Shown here in pieces: positions 1 to 7,988 of a stretch of 18,149 nt of DNA (position 1 is the first letter of the stretch; each line of letters begins with the position of its first letter). The position numbers were made by a program, and so were the translations under genes. The notes under the pieces were generated by a model. The model saw only the letters and a program-made list of their open reading frames with translations, had not been told where the DNA came from and ran no database searches. The stretch spans positions 1 through 18,149 of the forward strand of contig DAOTVW010000112.1 of NCBI GenBank assembly GCA_034436035.1, in the 5' to 3' direction. This DNA comes from UBA4823 sp034436035. GTDB taxonomy: Bacteria; Chloroflexota; Anaerolineae; Anaerolineales; UBA4823.

Positions 1-935
<935 letters not shown>

Positions 936-1054
936 AGCGCCTCCTTATGGGAAAGGTTTTCTCTTTGCCGCCCAACCCGTCCGTATGTAGAAGGCATTGC
1001 GCTTATCCTGCAAGGGATTGATTTGGTTGGTAAGGAGAAGTTTAGAATAATTAA

Positions 1055-1083
1055 ATTATATATAAAATTCAAGCTTAAAGCAA
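1055..1083 (-). promoter_or_regulatory. Candidate sigma70-type promoter for the beta-helix protein gene
   Basis: On the minus strand a perfect TATAAT (1060-1055) lies 17 bases from TTGCTT (1083-1078), which matches the first three bases of the -35 consensus. It sits in the most AT-rich part of the gap, about 120 bases upstream of the GTG start. The region is so AT-rich that chance matches are likely. Confidence 0.4.
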
Positions 1084-1153
1084 TATTTGTCATAAATATT
1101 TATATCTTTATTTCGAGGAAGAAACATATTGCTTTCTGCCCCAAAGCAGGCTG

Positions 1154-1191
1154 AAAGAAAAAAACCAGCGCAAGGGACTTTCTTGCGCTGG
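1154..1191 (-). terminator. Rho-independent terminator after the small peptide gene
   Basis: A perfect 10-bp inverted repeat (CCAGCGCAAG at 1165-1174, CTTGCGCTGG at 1182-1191) closes a 7-base loop. Read on the minus strand, the stem is followed at once by seven T, then C and TTT (1164-1154). On the plus strand the following sequence is TATGTTTTGG, a poor tail, so the minus direction is favoured. It lies 100 bases after the stop of the 1291-1413 ORF, implying that the locus is or was transcribed. Confidence 0.8.
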
Positions 1192-1290
1192 TATGTTTTG
1201 GTTCGATTGTACCTACCAGAGAGGCGATGGATTAACTAAATTCACGGCACTTGGGTGTGCAACAAAAAAGAGGATTTTGTTTTGCATCTC

Positions 1291-1413
1291 TTATTCCGCG
1301 ATTTCATCTAAATCCGGCAAACTCAACGGTGACCCGGCGCGGGTTTCCAACTCGATTTCCAGGATAATACGCGGCTCCGCGTATGCCTTAATTTTAGGTC
1401 AATGTTCTTCCAT
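1291..1413 (-). pseudogene. Small RAGSPL-motif peptide gene interrupted by in-frame TGA at codon 5
   Basis: An ATG at 1413 is preceded by GTGGAG at a spacing of 7. The frame reads M-E-E-H, then TGA at 1401-1399, then 35 further codons to TAA at 1293-1291. The downstream part reads as a plausible acidic peptide (AYAEPRIILEIELETRAG followed by SPLSLPDLDEIAE). No ATG, GTG or TTG lies between the TGA and residue 22, so a functional restart would need a rare ATT. I recall short uncharacterised Chloroflexota ORFs with a similar ETRAGSPL...PD ending, but cannot check this here. The simplest reading is a nonsense mutation (for example TGG to TGA) in a ~40-residue peptide gene; readthrough or a sequencing error are alternatives. 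A terminator follows and an inverted repeat precedes it. Function unknown. Confidence 0.5.
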
Positions 1414-1429
1414 GATAATACTCCACATT

Positions 1430-1457
1430 GTAAAGCATTGAGATTCTAATGCTTTAC
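1430..1457. repeat. Perfect 10-bp inverted repeat upstream of the small peptide gene
   Basis: GTAAAGCATT (1430-1439) and AATGCTTTAC (1448-1457) are exact reverse complements around an 8-base loop. The repeat ends 17 bases upstream of the small gene's ATG at 1413, next to its ribosome binding site. It could be an operator or an RNA hairpin in the 5' leader; neither strand has a T-tract after it, so it is not a terminator. Confidence 0.6.
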
Positions 1458-1494
1458 CAGCTCCTTTTTGCAAGTTGCTTAGCGAAAATCTGTA

Positions 1495-1583
1495 GATTTC
1501 GACAGATATTTCAACAAGCTCAGTACACCGCTCAACCAACAGAGTAGCTTGGTTTACGTAGCGTGCTTTGCGTATCGAAACCC
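1495..1583. repeat. Degraded REP-like intergenic repeat
   Basis: The sequence contains TTCAACAAGCTCAGTAC and CGCTCAACCAAC, flanked by TTTCGACAG on the left and TATCGAAACCC on the right. It resembles the widespread bacterial REP family built on CTGAGCTTGTCGAA and GGTTGAGCG...TCGAAA, which normally occurs in many copies between genes. Copy number cannot be judged from one window; the assignment rests on recalled consensus strings. Confidence 0.45.
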
Positions 1584-1751
1584 AATCTTTTTAAGAATAC
1601 TCTCTTGTTCGTCTTGTGACTCCTGTCGTTACGATGCTTTGAGAAGGGAGCATATTATTCGACTAAAATAGTCTCCCTACCTCAACCGTCCTGCATGAAA
1701 TACAAACGTTATCCAACATCCAGAATGGCAGGATCATGCCTAAAAGAAGTT

Positions 1752-1760
1752 TGTTATAAT
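1752..1760 (+). promoter_or_regulatory. Extended -10 promoter candidate for icd
   Basis: TGTTATAAT is a perfect TATAAT with the TGn extension. No good -35 hexamer lies 16-18 bases upstream, as is common for extended -10 promoters. It would give a leader of about 95 bases before the icd start at 1863. Confidence 0.4.
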
Positions 1761-1862
1761 CAGGTTGCTTTCCGTGTGTGGTTATTCTGCTAATCTGACC
1801 CCCAATGGGTTTCTTCCTGGATAGCTGCCCGGAAAGATAATGCCAAAAACGAGGAGTAAACT

Positions 1863-3161
1863 ATGAGTCCCTATTCTTTAAAGGTGCCTTCTGCGGGGGA
1901 GAAAATTGTCCTGCGCGGTAATCGTCTCGAAGTCCCTGATCACCCCATCCTTCCCTTCGTCGAGGGAGACGGTACTGGGCGGGATATTTGGCGGGCTTCC
2001 CAGCGAGTGTTCGATGCCGCGGTGGAAAAAGCCTATGGCGGCAAACGGAAGATCATGTGGGTAGAGGTGTTGGCCGGTGAAAAAGCTTATAACCAATTGG
2101 GTACCTGGCTGCCAGAGGAGACGGTGCAAGCATTTCGTGAGTACCTAGTTGGTATCAAGGGTCCATTGACCACGCCTATTGGGGGTGGTTTCCGTTCTTT
2201 GAATGTCGCTCTGCGAAAGGCGTTGGATTTATATGTCTGTCTGCGGCCGGTGCGCTATTTCGACGGTGTGCCTTCGCCGGTAAAGCGTCCGCAGGACGTG
2301 GATATGGTGATTTTCCGCGAAAACACGGAGGATATTTACACCGGCATCGAGTTCGAATATGGCACGGAAGAGAACCGTAAATTCAAACAATTACTGAAAG
2401 AGAATTTCCCGCAGGAATACGCCAAAATGCGTTTTCCAGAGACAGCCGGTATCGGGTTAAAGCCAGTTTCCAAAGAAGGTACGACTCGCCTGGTGCGGGC
2501 AGCAATCCAATATGCTTTGGAAAATCAGCGACGTAGCGTCACGCTGGTGCATAAAGGGAATATCATGAAATATACCGAAGGTGCTTTCCGCAATTGGGGG
2601 TACGAAGTGGCAGAAGCAGAATTCAGCGGACGGGTATACACCTGGGCGCAGTGGGAGCGTACCAAAGCTGCCCAAGGGGAAGAAGCAGCTAACGCCGAGC
2701 AGGAAGCGGCTTTGAGGGAGGGTAAGCTTTTGATCAAAGACGTCATTGCCGATATTGTGTTCCAGCAAACGATCACCCGCGCTAGAGAATTTGACGTGCT
2801 GGCGACGATGAACTTGAACGGTGATTATCTCTCGGATGCGCTGGCAGCACAGGTAGGCGGTATTGGCATCGCTCCCGGTGGAAATATTAACTACGAAACC
2901 GGTCACGCTGTTTTTGAGGCGACGCATGGCACAGCGCCAAAATATGCCGATAAGGATATGGTCAACCCTGGCTCGGTCATCCTCTCCGGTGAGATGATGC
3001 TGCGTTACATGGGGTGGAAGGAAGCAGCCGATTTAATCGTGAAGGGGATGGAAGGCGCTATCGCCGCCAAGACGGTGACCTATGACTTTCATCGTTTGAT
3101 GGAAGGCGCTACGCTATTGAAATGTTCGGAGTTTGGCGAGGCAATTGTGAAGCATATGTAG
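1863..3161 (+). CDS. icd: NADP-dependent isocitrate dehydrogenase
   Basis: This 432-residue protein matches E. coli-type Icd along its whole length and would oxidatively decarboxylate isocitrate to 2-oxoglutarate in the cytoplasm. Visible signatures are GGGFRSLNVALR (107-118, with Ser112 at the phosphorylatable serine of E. coli Icd and Arg118 in the substrate site), LDLYVCLRPVR (121-131), FRENTEDIYTGIE (151-163, Arg152 and Tyr159), VHKGNIMKYTEGAF (229-242) and NLNGDYLSDALAAQVGG (317-333, metal-binding Asp321 and Asp325). NADP preference is indicated by Lys360-Tyr361 in HGTAPKY and Arg411 in YDFHR, which correspond to the 2'-phosphate-binding residues of E. coli. An insertion-like Ala/Glu-rich segment lies near 268-286. 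GAGGAG six bases before the ATG sets the start. The M28 peptidase gene follows after 17 bases. No kinase/phosphatase gene is seen nearby. Confidence 0.97.
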   Translation: MSPYSLKVPSAGEKIVLRGNRLEVPDHPILPFVEGDGTGRDIWRASQRVFDAAVEKAYGGKRKIMWVEVLAGEKAYNQLGTWLPEETVQAFREYLVGIKGPLTTPIGGGFRSLNVALRKALDLYVCLRPVRYFDGVPSPVKRPQDVDMVIFRENTEDIYTGIEFEYGTEENRKFKQLLKENFPQEYAKMRFPETAGIGLKPVSKEGTTRLVRAAIQYALENQRRSVTLVHKGNIMKYTEGAFRNWGYEVAEAEFSGRVYTWAQWERTKAAQGEEAANAEQEAALREGKLLIKDVIADIVFQQTITRAREFDVLATMNLNGDYLSDALAAQVGGIGIAPGGNINYETGHAVFEATHGTAPKYADKDMVNPGSVILSGEMMLRYMGWKEAADLIVKGMEGAIAAKTVTYDFHRLMEGATLLKCSEFGEAIVKHM

Positions 3162-3178
3162 GCTTTGAGGAGCTTTTT

Positions 3179-4375
3179 ATGAACAAGCCATCATCAGATC
3201 ACCCACAGGTTAAACGCTGGTTGGAGCACATCTACGCTTTGGCGGTGGAGATTGGGCCGCGTGGCCCCACCCGGGAAGGCGAACGACGGGGTGCGGAATA
3301 TGTCCGTACGCAATTTGAAAAGCTGGGATTAATTCCGCGTATGGAGAAGTTCAAGAGCGCTCGCTCGATCTTTCACCCTCATTTGCTAGGGGCAATCTTG
3401 CTGTTAATCGCTTATGGGATCTATCCTCTAGGGGGCAGAACCTCGGCAACCATCGCAGCACTGCTGACAGTGGTGGTGTTGATCAGCGAGGTGCAGGAAT
3501 TGGGTTTTCAAAATAACCTTTTCCGGATGATTGTGCCAAAAGGGGAAAGTCAAAATGTTTTTACTGTCATCCCACCAGCCGGGCCACACCAGCGCGATTT
3601 GATCCTGGTCGGACATGTGGACAGTCAGTTAACCCCGCTCATTTTTCGCTCTCCCACCTGGGTGAAAATCTACGATAAATTCACCATGATTGCCTTTATC
3701 ACCTTTATCGCGCAAGCGATTTTATTCACACTGGGGGCAATTTTTGGTTGGGCTTGGGCATGGTTTGCCAGTATCCCTGCTGCAATCTGTGCGCTTTTGC
3801 TGGCAGCGATGTGCTTGCAAGCCGAGACCACCCCCTTTACCGCCGGGGCAAACGATAATGCTTCCGCGGTGGGGTTGGTCTTAACCCTTGCTGAAGAATT
3901 GAAATTCAAGCCGTTAGAAAACACGCGCGTGCTGGCAGTGGTCACCGGTTGTGAGGAAGTGCAGCATTATGGCATGATTGATTTTTATAAACGCCATCGG
4001 GCTGAGATGAAAAATCCCTATGCAGTGGTTTTCGAGATGCTCGGCTGTGCCGGGCCGGCTTGGATTGTGCGCGAAGGCATAATCGTACCCTTTAAGAGCG
4101 ATCCGGCACTGGTGCATATTGCCGAGCAGCTCGCCCAAGAGCATCCGCAATGGGAGGCGTATTCAGCAAGCATCAGTGGAGGAAATTCAGAGCTGTCCGA
4201 TGCAGTGCGCTTCCATGTGCCAGCCATCACTTTCTTTGGATTAAAACGGGATGGCGAAGCGCCATTCTGGCATCAGAAAGAGGATACCTTCGATAAGATG
4301 AATCCATCGGTCATGGAGCGCACCTGGCAGATGGTTTGGGAGTTCATCCATGCGGTGGATAAGATGCCGAATTAA
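3179..4375 (+). CDS. Membrane-embedded M28-family metallopeptidase
   Basis: The 398-residue protein has the metal-site pattern of M28 aminopeptidases: HVD (His146, Asp148), GANDNASA with Asp226, CEE (Glu259/Glu260, general base and ligand), Glu286 in VVFEMLG, and His365 in WHQKEDT. The first motif is unusually distant from the second because a hydrophobic segment with about two transmembrane helices (~168-211) is inserted between them; another hydrophobic stretch lies at ~68-106. This suggests a membrane-anchored peptidase; the substrate is unknown. I chose the ATG at 3179 because GAGGAG lies seven bases before it; the longer frame from 3122 would overlap icd and has no ribosome binding site. 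Co-transcription with icd is likely from the 17-base gap, though no functional link is obvious. Confidence 0.85.
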   Translation: MNKPSSDHPQVKRWLEHIYALAVEIGPRGPTREGERRGAEYVRTQFEKLGLIPRMEKFKSARSIFHPHLLGAILLLIAYGIYPLGGRTSATIAALLTVVVLISEVQELGFQNNLFRMIVPKGESQNVFTVIPPAGPHQRDLILVGHVDSQLTPLIFRSPTWVKIYDKFTMIAFITFIAQAILFTLGAIFGWAWAWFASIPAAICALLLAAMCLQAETTPFTAGANDNASAVGLVLTLAEELKFKPLENTRVLAVVTGCEEVQHYGMIDFYKRHRAEMKNPYAVVFEMLGCAGPAWIVREGIIVPFKSDPALVHIAEQLAQEHPQWEAYSASISGGNSELSDAVRFHVPAITFFGLKRDGEAPFWHQKEDTFDKMNPSVMERTWQMVWEFIHAVDKMPN

Positions 4376-4424
4376 CAGTCACATTGGCATTTTTTCATAA
4401 CCTGTTGTGGTGGCGGCTGATCAG

Positions 4425-5033
4425 CTAAACCGGGTTAGACTTGGATGACTTTCTTGGTTTCAGTAAAATCCATCCACTAGGAAGAAAGGCTGCTGCAAGC
4501 ATGATTTTTATGATGTCACCCAATATAAATGGGTAAAAGCCTACCCTTAAGATATTTTGCCATCCAATGAAATTGGCTAACCAGGGCAGGCCACATCCAT
4601 AGATGAATAAATTTCCAATGAGCATCGCTATTGTGGACCTCACAAATTTTCGGTCCCAACCCTTTTCGCTCAGCCAACCCACAACAAAAGCCGCCAAAAC
4701 AAAACCAAATAAATAACCACCGCTAGGTCCAATTATGTGGTACATGCCACTTTTACCACTTGCAAAAACCGGTAAACCCAGTGCGCCTTGAGCCAAGTAG
4801 GTCATTACAGTTAATGTTCCACGTTTCTTGCCTAACAAAGCGGCAATAAATAAAACAGCAAAGGTTTGCCCTGTCAGGGGAACTGGTTTAAGAGGAATGC
4901 TAACTTGGGCTGCTAAAGCAATCAACCAACTGCTAAGGAATATAAGGACAATTTCTTGCTTGTGATTAATGAACGGAAAAGCTGCATTGACCAGAGTTGG
5001 GGAATTGTTTATCGTTGATGTGGTCATTCTCAT
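4425..5033 (-). CDS. bioY: BioY biotin transporter (ECF substrate-binding S component)
   Basis: The 202-residue, very hydrophobic protein carries the BioY signature IPLKPVPLTGQTFAVLF near residues 46-62, then ALLGKKRGTLTV, YLAQGALGLPVF and IGPSGGYLFGF, with about six predicted membrane helices. BioY binds biotin in the membrane and works alone or with the EcfA/A'/T energising module; no such module or biotin synthesis gene is in the window. The start at 5033 has AAGGA five bases upstream; a second ATG six bases downstream is less well spaced. It is convergent with the M28 gene (49-base gap). A 10-bp palindrome GCTGATCAGC (4416-4425) touches the stop, but no T-tailed terminator is evident. I saw no BirA- or BioR-like operator that I could defend. 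Confidence 0.93.
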   Translation of the reverse strand: MRMTTSTINNSPTLVNAAFPFINHKQEIVLIFLSSWLIALAAQVSIPLKPVPLTGQTFAVLFIAALLGKKRGTLTVMTYLAQGALGLPVFASGKSGMYHIIGPSGGYLFGFVLAAFVVGWLSEKGWDRKFVRSTIAMLIGNLFIYGCGLPWLANFIGWQNILRVGFYPFILGDIIKIMLAAAFLPSGWILLKPRKSSKSNPV

Positions 5034-5341
5034 ATTTTTCCTTTTTTGCGAGATGTCGATTTATAAAACCCTGATGAAGAGTTCGAGTTTCTTCGCTGAT
5101 GATTGTTTTGGGTATTAGGGTGTTCGTTTTTTCTTACTGAGTTCACCTCAGTCTATCCTGGCAGGCATATTCCCTTTGCTTAATATGACCAATGCGAAGC
5201 GCTATCGCCATCGGTGTGAAGATTGCTTCGTTAATAAAGAGCATTCTCTATCACTTATATTAACAACGTTCAACACCATTACCTCTTCGAATGCCGTCTT
5301 TCTGAAGTAGAACCGAATCTCGTCACGACAGTTCGGTAGTT

Positions 5342-5471
5342 GTTACTGCGAGCGCAGCGAAGCAGTCCCATTCCCAAACACGGGGCTTGCTTCGTTTGAA
5401 CAGGTCGCTTACTGGCAATGACAGCTGGCTTGGAGATTGCTTCATTCTCAACGAACGCGCCTTCGCAATGA
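5342..5471. repeat. Degraded MITE/REP-like repeat with inverted arms
   Basis: The left end GTTACTGCGAGCGCAGCG (continuing AAGCAGTCCC) resembles the reverse complement of the right end (GGAGATTGCTTC ... CTTCGCAATGAC, 5432-5471). A further inner arm, CTTACTGGCAATGAC, ends at 5421, suggesting two adjacent or nested copies. The arms match the common intergenic element GTCATTGCGAGCGAAGCGAAGCAATC found in many bacteria. Just upstream, 5291-5330 (TTTCTGAAGTAGAACCGAAT followed by CTCGTCA) looks like a related element. No transposase is present. Confidence 0.55.
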
Positions 5472-5492
5472 CTCATGAACTGCATTTGGCGG

Positions 5493-5539
5493 AATAAAAA
5501 TTAAGTCGCAAAGCGGATGAATTTCCAGCTTTGCGACTT
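5493..5539 (-). terminator. Rho-independent terminator of the bc-complex operon
   Basis: A perfect 12-bp inverted repeat (AAGTCGCAAAGC at 5503-5514 and GCTTTGCGACTT at 5528-5539, 13-base loop) is followed on the minus strand by AATTTTTATT. It begins 31 bases after the stop of the fused cytochrome gene. Confidence 0.85.
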
Positions 5540-5570
5540 GTGCCCTCACCGCAATAGAAAACGGTGCGAT

Positions 5571-7310
5571 TTATTTCATGTTGAGTGTATTGTAAAACGC
5601 AAATAGCACCCCATTTTTGTATAACCCTATCTGCAGGAAAGGTTTATTCATTTTGGTTTCTGCAGTTTGATCGCGCCAGGTGAAGAATGTGTAATCCCCT
5701 TTGGAACCTTCCTCGTATACCAAATTTTGGCTGAGGCTTTTGAAATCCGGGTATATTGCAGCGGCGATTTGGAGTGCTTTTGCGCGTAAATCATCCAGTG
5801 TTGCAGACCCGCCAATGGCGGAGATCGCCGCGAGGGCGTTGCGGCAATCCACCTCGACCACCTGGTGGCTGGCTTTATCCACCGAATAGAGGCGTCCTTC
5901 GCTATCTTGATATACCGAGACTGCTAAATCTCCTGAAGGTGAATTGATCATGGTATCTTCTTTTAGGAAGGTGAGTTGCAGATCGGGCAGCCCAAGTATT
6001 TTTCGCAATGCATCCATCGGTTTCAAGTCTTCCTCTGGGATAACTACCGTAGTAACAGCTTGGGTTGAGCTGGTTGGGGTTTGGTGTGGCTGTGCTTCGG
6101 TTGCTGCCAGCGTGGGGGATACTTCTGCGGCGGGACTGGCTGGTACATTAGTCGGCAATGGATTTGAGCCGGTAGCTTGTTTGGCTTGTTCGGCAGTCTG
6201 CGGTGCGCCGCCTTGCACCCAGCGCTCAAAAATTTGAACAACATCAGCGGGCAAAGGTTTGGTGGGTGGCATGGGACCCCCAGCGGGAATTTCCTCGCGA
6301 TGGATCATGCGAATTAAGTTGGAATTGAGATCGCCGGGTACAACATTCGGCGCATGGTCTCCGCTCTTCATGACCTCGTCGTAACTTTGCATCGTGTAAT
6401 GATTGTTTTCTTTGCCCGGGCGGTGACAAGAGATGCAATACCGTTTCACAATTGGGGCAATTTGAACATCATAGGAGGGTACTTCGTTAGGAGCTAAAGT
6501 CGGAATTGCTGCGGCTTGGGCAGCCTCGGGCGGTAATTCAGCGCGATCATCCCAACTATAACGCATGAATGTGACGATATTTTCGATTTCGCTCGGGGAT
6601 AACTCGCCACCGTACGCTTTTCCAAATGGGGTCATGCCGCGATTGGGCATTCCCATACTGATGATGTTTGCTAACGTATCATCGGTGAAGGAATACATCA
6701 CATCGTTATCGTGAATCGGCTTGACCACAACGCCTTCCAATCCAGCGACCCCTTTAATCTCACCCCCTTCCCCATCCGCCCCATGACATTCCACACAGTT
6801 GACCGAATATAAATCCTGACCAGCAGCGATCTTCTCGGTGAGGGTGGTGGCGACACTTTCTGATGTGGGTTGAGGCGGCGTGGTGACCGCGGCGATGATA
6901 GTGAGCACCACCATTCCCAGGACAATGACGGTCATGACACTTATGGCAATTTTTCTTTTGGAAAAATGGCGATAAGGATTGCGATCGATAAAGGGAAGGA
7001 GGAAAAGCGTCAAGACAGCGATGCCTGGGATCACTGCCGCGCCGACCCACTCCAGGTTACCCGGGAAATACTTCAAGAATTGGAACAAAAAGAGAAAATA
7101 CCATTCCGGACGGGGGATGTACGAAGTGTCACTGGGGTCCGCCTTGGGTTCATTTTTGACGCCAATAAAGGTCGCTAAAAGGATCAATAGGATAAACAAC
7201 CCAAAGGAGACGACCAAGTCTTTATAGATGATATCAGGAAAAAACTTAACCCCTTTTTGTTTCAAACTGTAGTATTTATCTTTATATCTTTTTTTGAATT
7301 CTTCGTTCAT
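5571..7310 (-). CDS. Fused cytochrome b subunit IV, two-haem cytochrome c and PepSY-like C-terminal domain
   Basis: This 579-residue protein joins three parts of a menaquinol oxidising complex. Residues 1-~145 match the C-terminal half of cytochrome b (b6f subunit IV): three membrane helices (~31-50, 90-107, 121-142) and the quinol-site PEWY motif at 69-72. Residues ~150-255 form a class I cytochrome c with CVECH (172-176) and likely axial Met226 in NRGMTPFG. Residues ~275-370 form a second c domain with CISCH (292-296) and a GPMPP Met347 candidate ligand. A Pro/Thr/Ala-rich linker (~370-425) leads to ~150 residues that resemble PepSY/propeptide-like domains (FFTWRD, PFLQIGLYKNG); that call is weak. 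The haem domains should face outward and accept electrons from the Rieske/b core. A GGGGAG nine bases before the ATG supports the start; cytochrome b lies 15 bases upstream. Confidence 0.9.
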   Translation of the reverse strand: MNEEFKKRYKDKYYSLKQKGVKFFPDIIYKDLVVSFGLFILLILLATFIGVKNEPKADPSDTSYIPRPEWYFLFLFQFLKYFPGNLEWVGAAVIPGIAVLTLFLLPFIDRNPYRHFSKRKIAISVMTVIVLGMVVLTIIAAVTTPPQPTSESVATTLTEKIAAGQDLYSVNCVECHGADGEGGEIKGVAGLEGVVVKPIHDNDVMYSFTDDTLANIISMGMPNRGMTPFGKAYGGELSPSEIENIVTFMRYSWDDRAELPPEAAQAAAIPTLAPNEVPSYDVQIAPIVKRYCISCHRPGKENNHYTMQSYDEVMKSGDHAPNVVPGDLNSNLIRMIHREEIPAGGPMPPTKPLPADVVQIFERWVQGGAPQTAEQAKQATGSNPLPTNVPASPAAEVSPTLAATEAQPHQTPTSSTQAVTTVVIPEEDLKPMDALRKILGLPDLQLTFLKEDTMINSPSGDLAVSVYQDSEGRLYSVDKASHQVVEVDCRNALAAISAIGGSATLDDLRAKALQIAAAIYPDFKSLSQNLVYEEGSKGDYTFFTWRDQTAETKMNKPFLQIGLYKNGVLFAFYNTLNMK

Positions 7311-7325
7311 TTCGTGTTTCTCCCC

Positions 7326-7988
7326 TTAGTCATCTTTATCTGGGATGTGGGAAATACCAATGCGGATGATCAGGTATAAATGGATACCGATAGTGCCGAC
7401 GATTACGGCGGGCAATACCCAAATATGCACCGAAAAGAAACGTGACAATGTCAACGCGCTCAAATCGGGACCACCACGCAAGACATTGGTGATAAATTGC
7501 CCGATAAAGGGAACGGTGCCAGGTATCTCTGTTCCAACCGTCGTTGCCCAATAAGAACGTTGATTCCAGGGAAGCAAATAGCCGGTAAAACCCATCCCTA
7601 ACGTGGATAATAGCAAGATCACGCCGGTGAGCCAGGTGATCTCACGCGGATATTTATAGGCTGCGAAGTAAAAAGTCCGCAACATGTGCAGGAATACAAC
7701 CAATACCATCAAGGTTGCTCCCCAATGATGAATGCCGCGGATCAGCCAGCCAAAGGTAACGTCGTTCATGATATATTGAATGCTATCGTAGGCGTGATCA
7801 GGGGTGGGGACATAATACACGGTCAACAAAATGCCGGTTACCCCTTGCATGACAAATAAGAACAAACTTGCGCTACCCAGTGTAAAGAACCAATTGACCT
7901 TGGGCACTTTCCGATCTAACACCACATTGTAAATAGTGGTTAATCCTAATCGTTCGTCCAGCCAGTTAAAGAGTTTTTTCCACATCAT
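7326..7988 (-). CDS. Cytochrome b6-type subunit of the menaquinol:cytochrome c oxidoreductase
   Basis: The protein (220 residues from the chosen start) is the four-helix, bis-haem half of cytochrome b. Counting from the GTG-based frame (one residue more), the haem ligands are His88 (RGIHHWGA) with His102 (FLHMLRTF) and His189 (SVHIWVLP) with His204 (IGIHLYLI). Fourteen residues separate the second pair, the spacing of b6f-type rather than mitochondrial-type cytochrome b, which agrees with subunit IV being a separate gene. It also has the GYLLPWNQRSYWA quinol-site segment. Three in-frame candidates are tandem (GTG 7991, ATG 7988, ATG 7985). AAGGAG lies five bases before the ATG at 7988, so I chose that one; its A is the last base of the Rieske stop, implying translational coupling. 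Confidence 0.94.
   Translation of the reverse strand: MMWKKLFNWLDERLGLTTIYNVVLDRKVPKVNWFFTLGSASLFLFVMQGVTGILLTVYYVPTPDHAYDSIQYIMNDVTFGWLIRGIHHWGATLMVLVVFLHMLRTFYFAAYKYPREITWLTGVILLLSTLGMGFTGYLLPWNQRSYWATTVGTEIPGTVPFIGQFITNVLRGGPDLSALTLSRFFSVHIWVLPAVIVGTIGIHLYLIIRIGISHIPDKDD

Larger units (their letters stand above)
936..1862. other. Long intergenic region between the beta-helix gene and icd
   Basis: This 927-base gap has no intact protein-coding gene that I can support. From left to right it holds an AT-rich stretch with a minus-strand promoter candidate (1040-1110), a minus-strand terminator (1154-1191), a broken small peptide gene (1291-1413), a perfect inverted repeat (1430-1457), a REP-like repeat (1495-1583) and an extended -10 element before icd (1752-1760). 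The plus-strand ORF at 1193-1441 is antisense to the small gene and has no ribosome binding site. Confidence 0.7.
5034..5570. other. Intergenic region between bioY and the bc operon, with repeats
   Basis: This 537-base gap holds no gene I can support. Near bioY there is a small inverted repeat ACTGAG-N5-CTCAGT (5136-5152) of unknown role. From about 5200 to 5475 it is a mosaic of short degraded repeats, and it ends with the terminator of the bc operon. The 68-codon minus-strand frame across 5279-5485 is made of repeat sequence and looks spurious. Confidence 0.65.

Noticed and set aside
1193..1441. 82-codon plus-strand ORF in the gap before icd
   Set aside because: It is antisense to the small peptide gene, includes the terminator flank, has no ribosome binding site and no recognisable protein features.
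3122..3178. N-terminal extension of the M28 peptidase
   Set aside because: It would overlap icd in another frame and lacks a ribosome binding site, whereas the ATG at 3179 has GAGGAG at good spacing.
4416..4425. GCTGATCAGC palindrome between the M28 gene and bioY as a bidirectional terminator
   Set aside because: The stem is only 5 bp without a loop, and no T-tract follows in either direction.
5279..5485. 68-codon minus-strand ORF between bioY and the bc operon
   Set aside because: It is composed of intergenic repeat sequence; its low-complexity basic protein is typical of spurious ORFs across such repeats.
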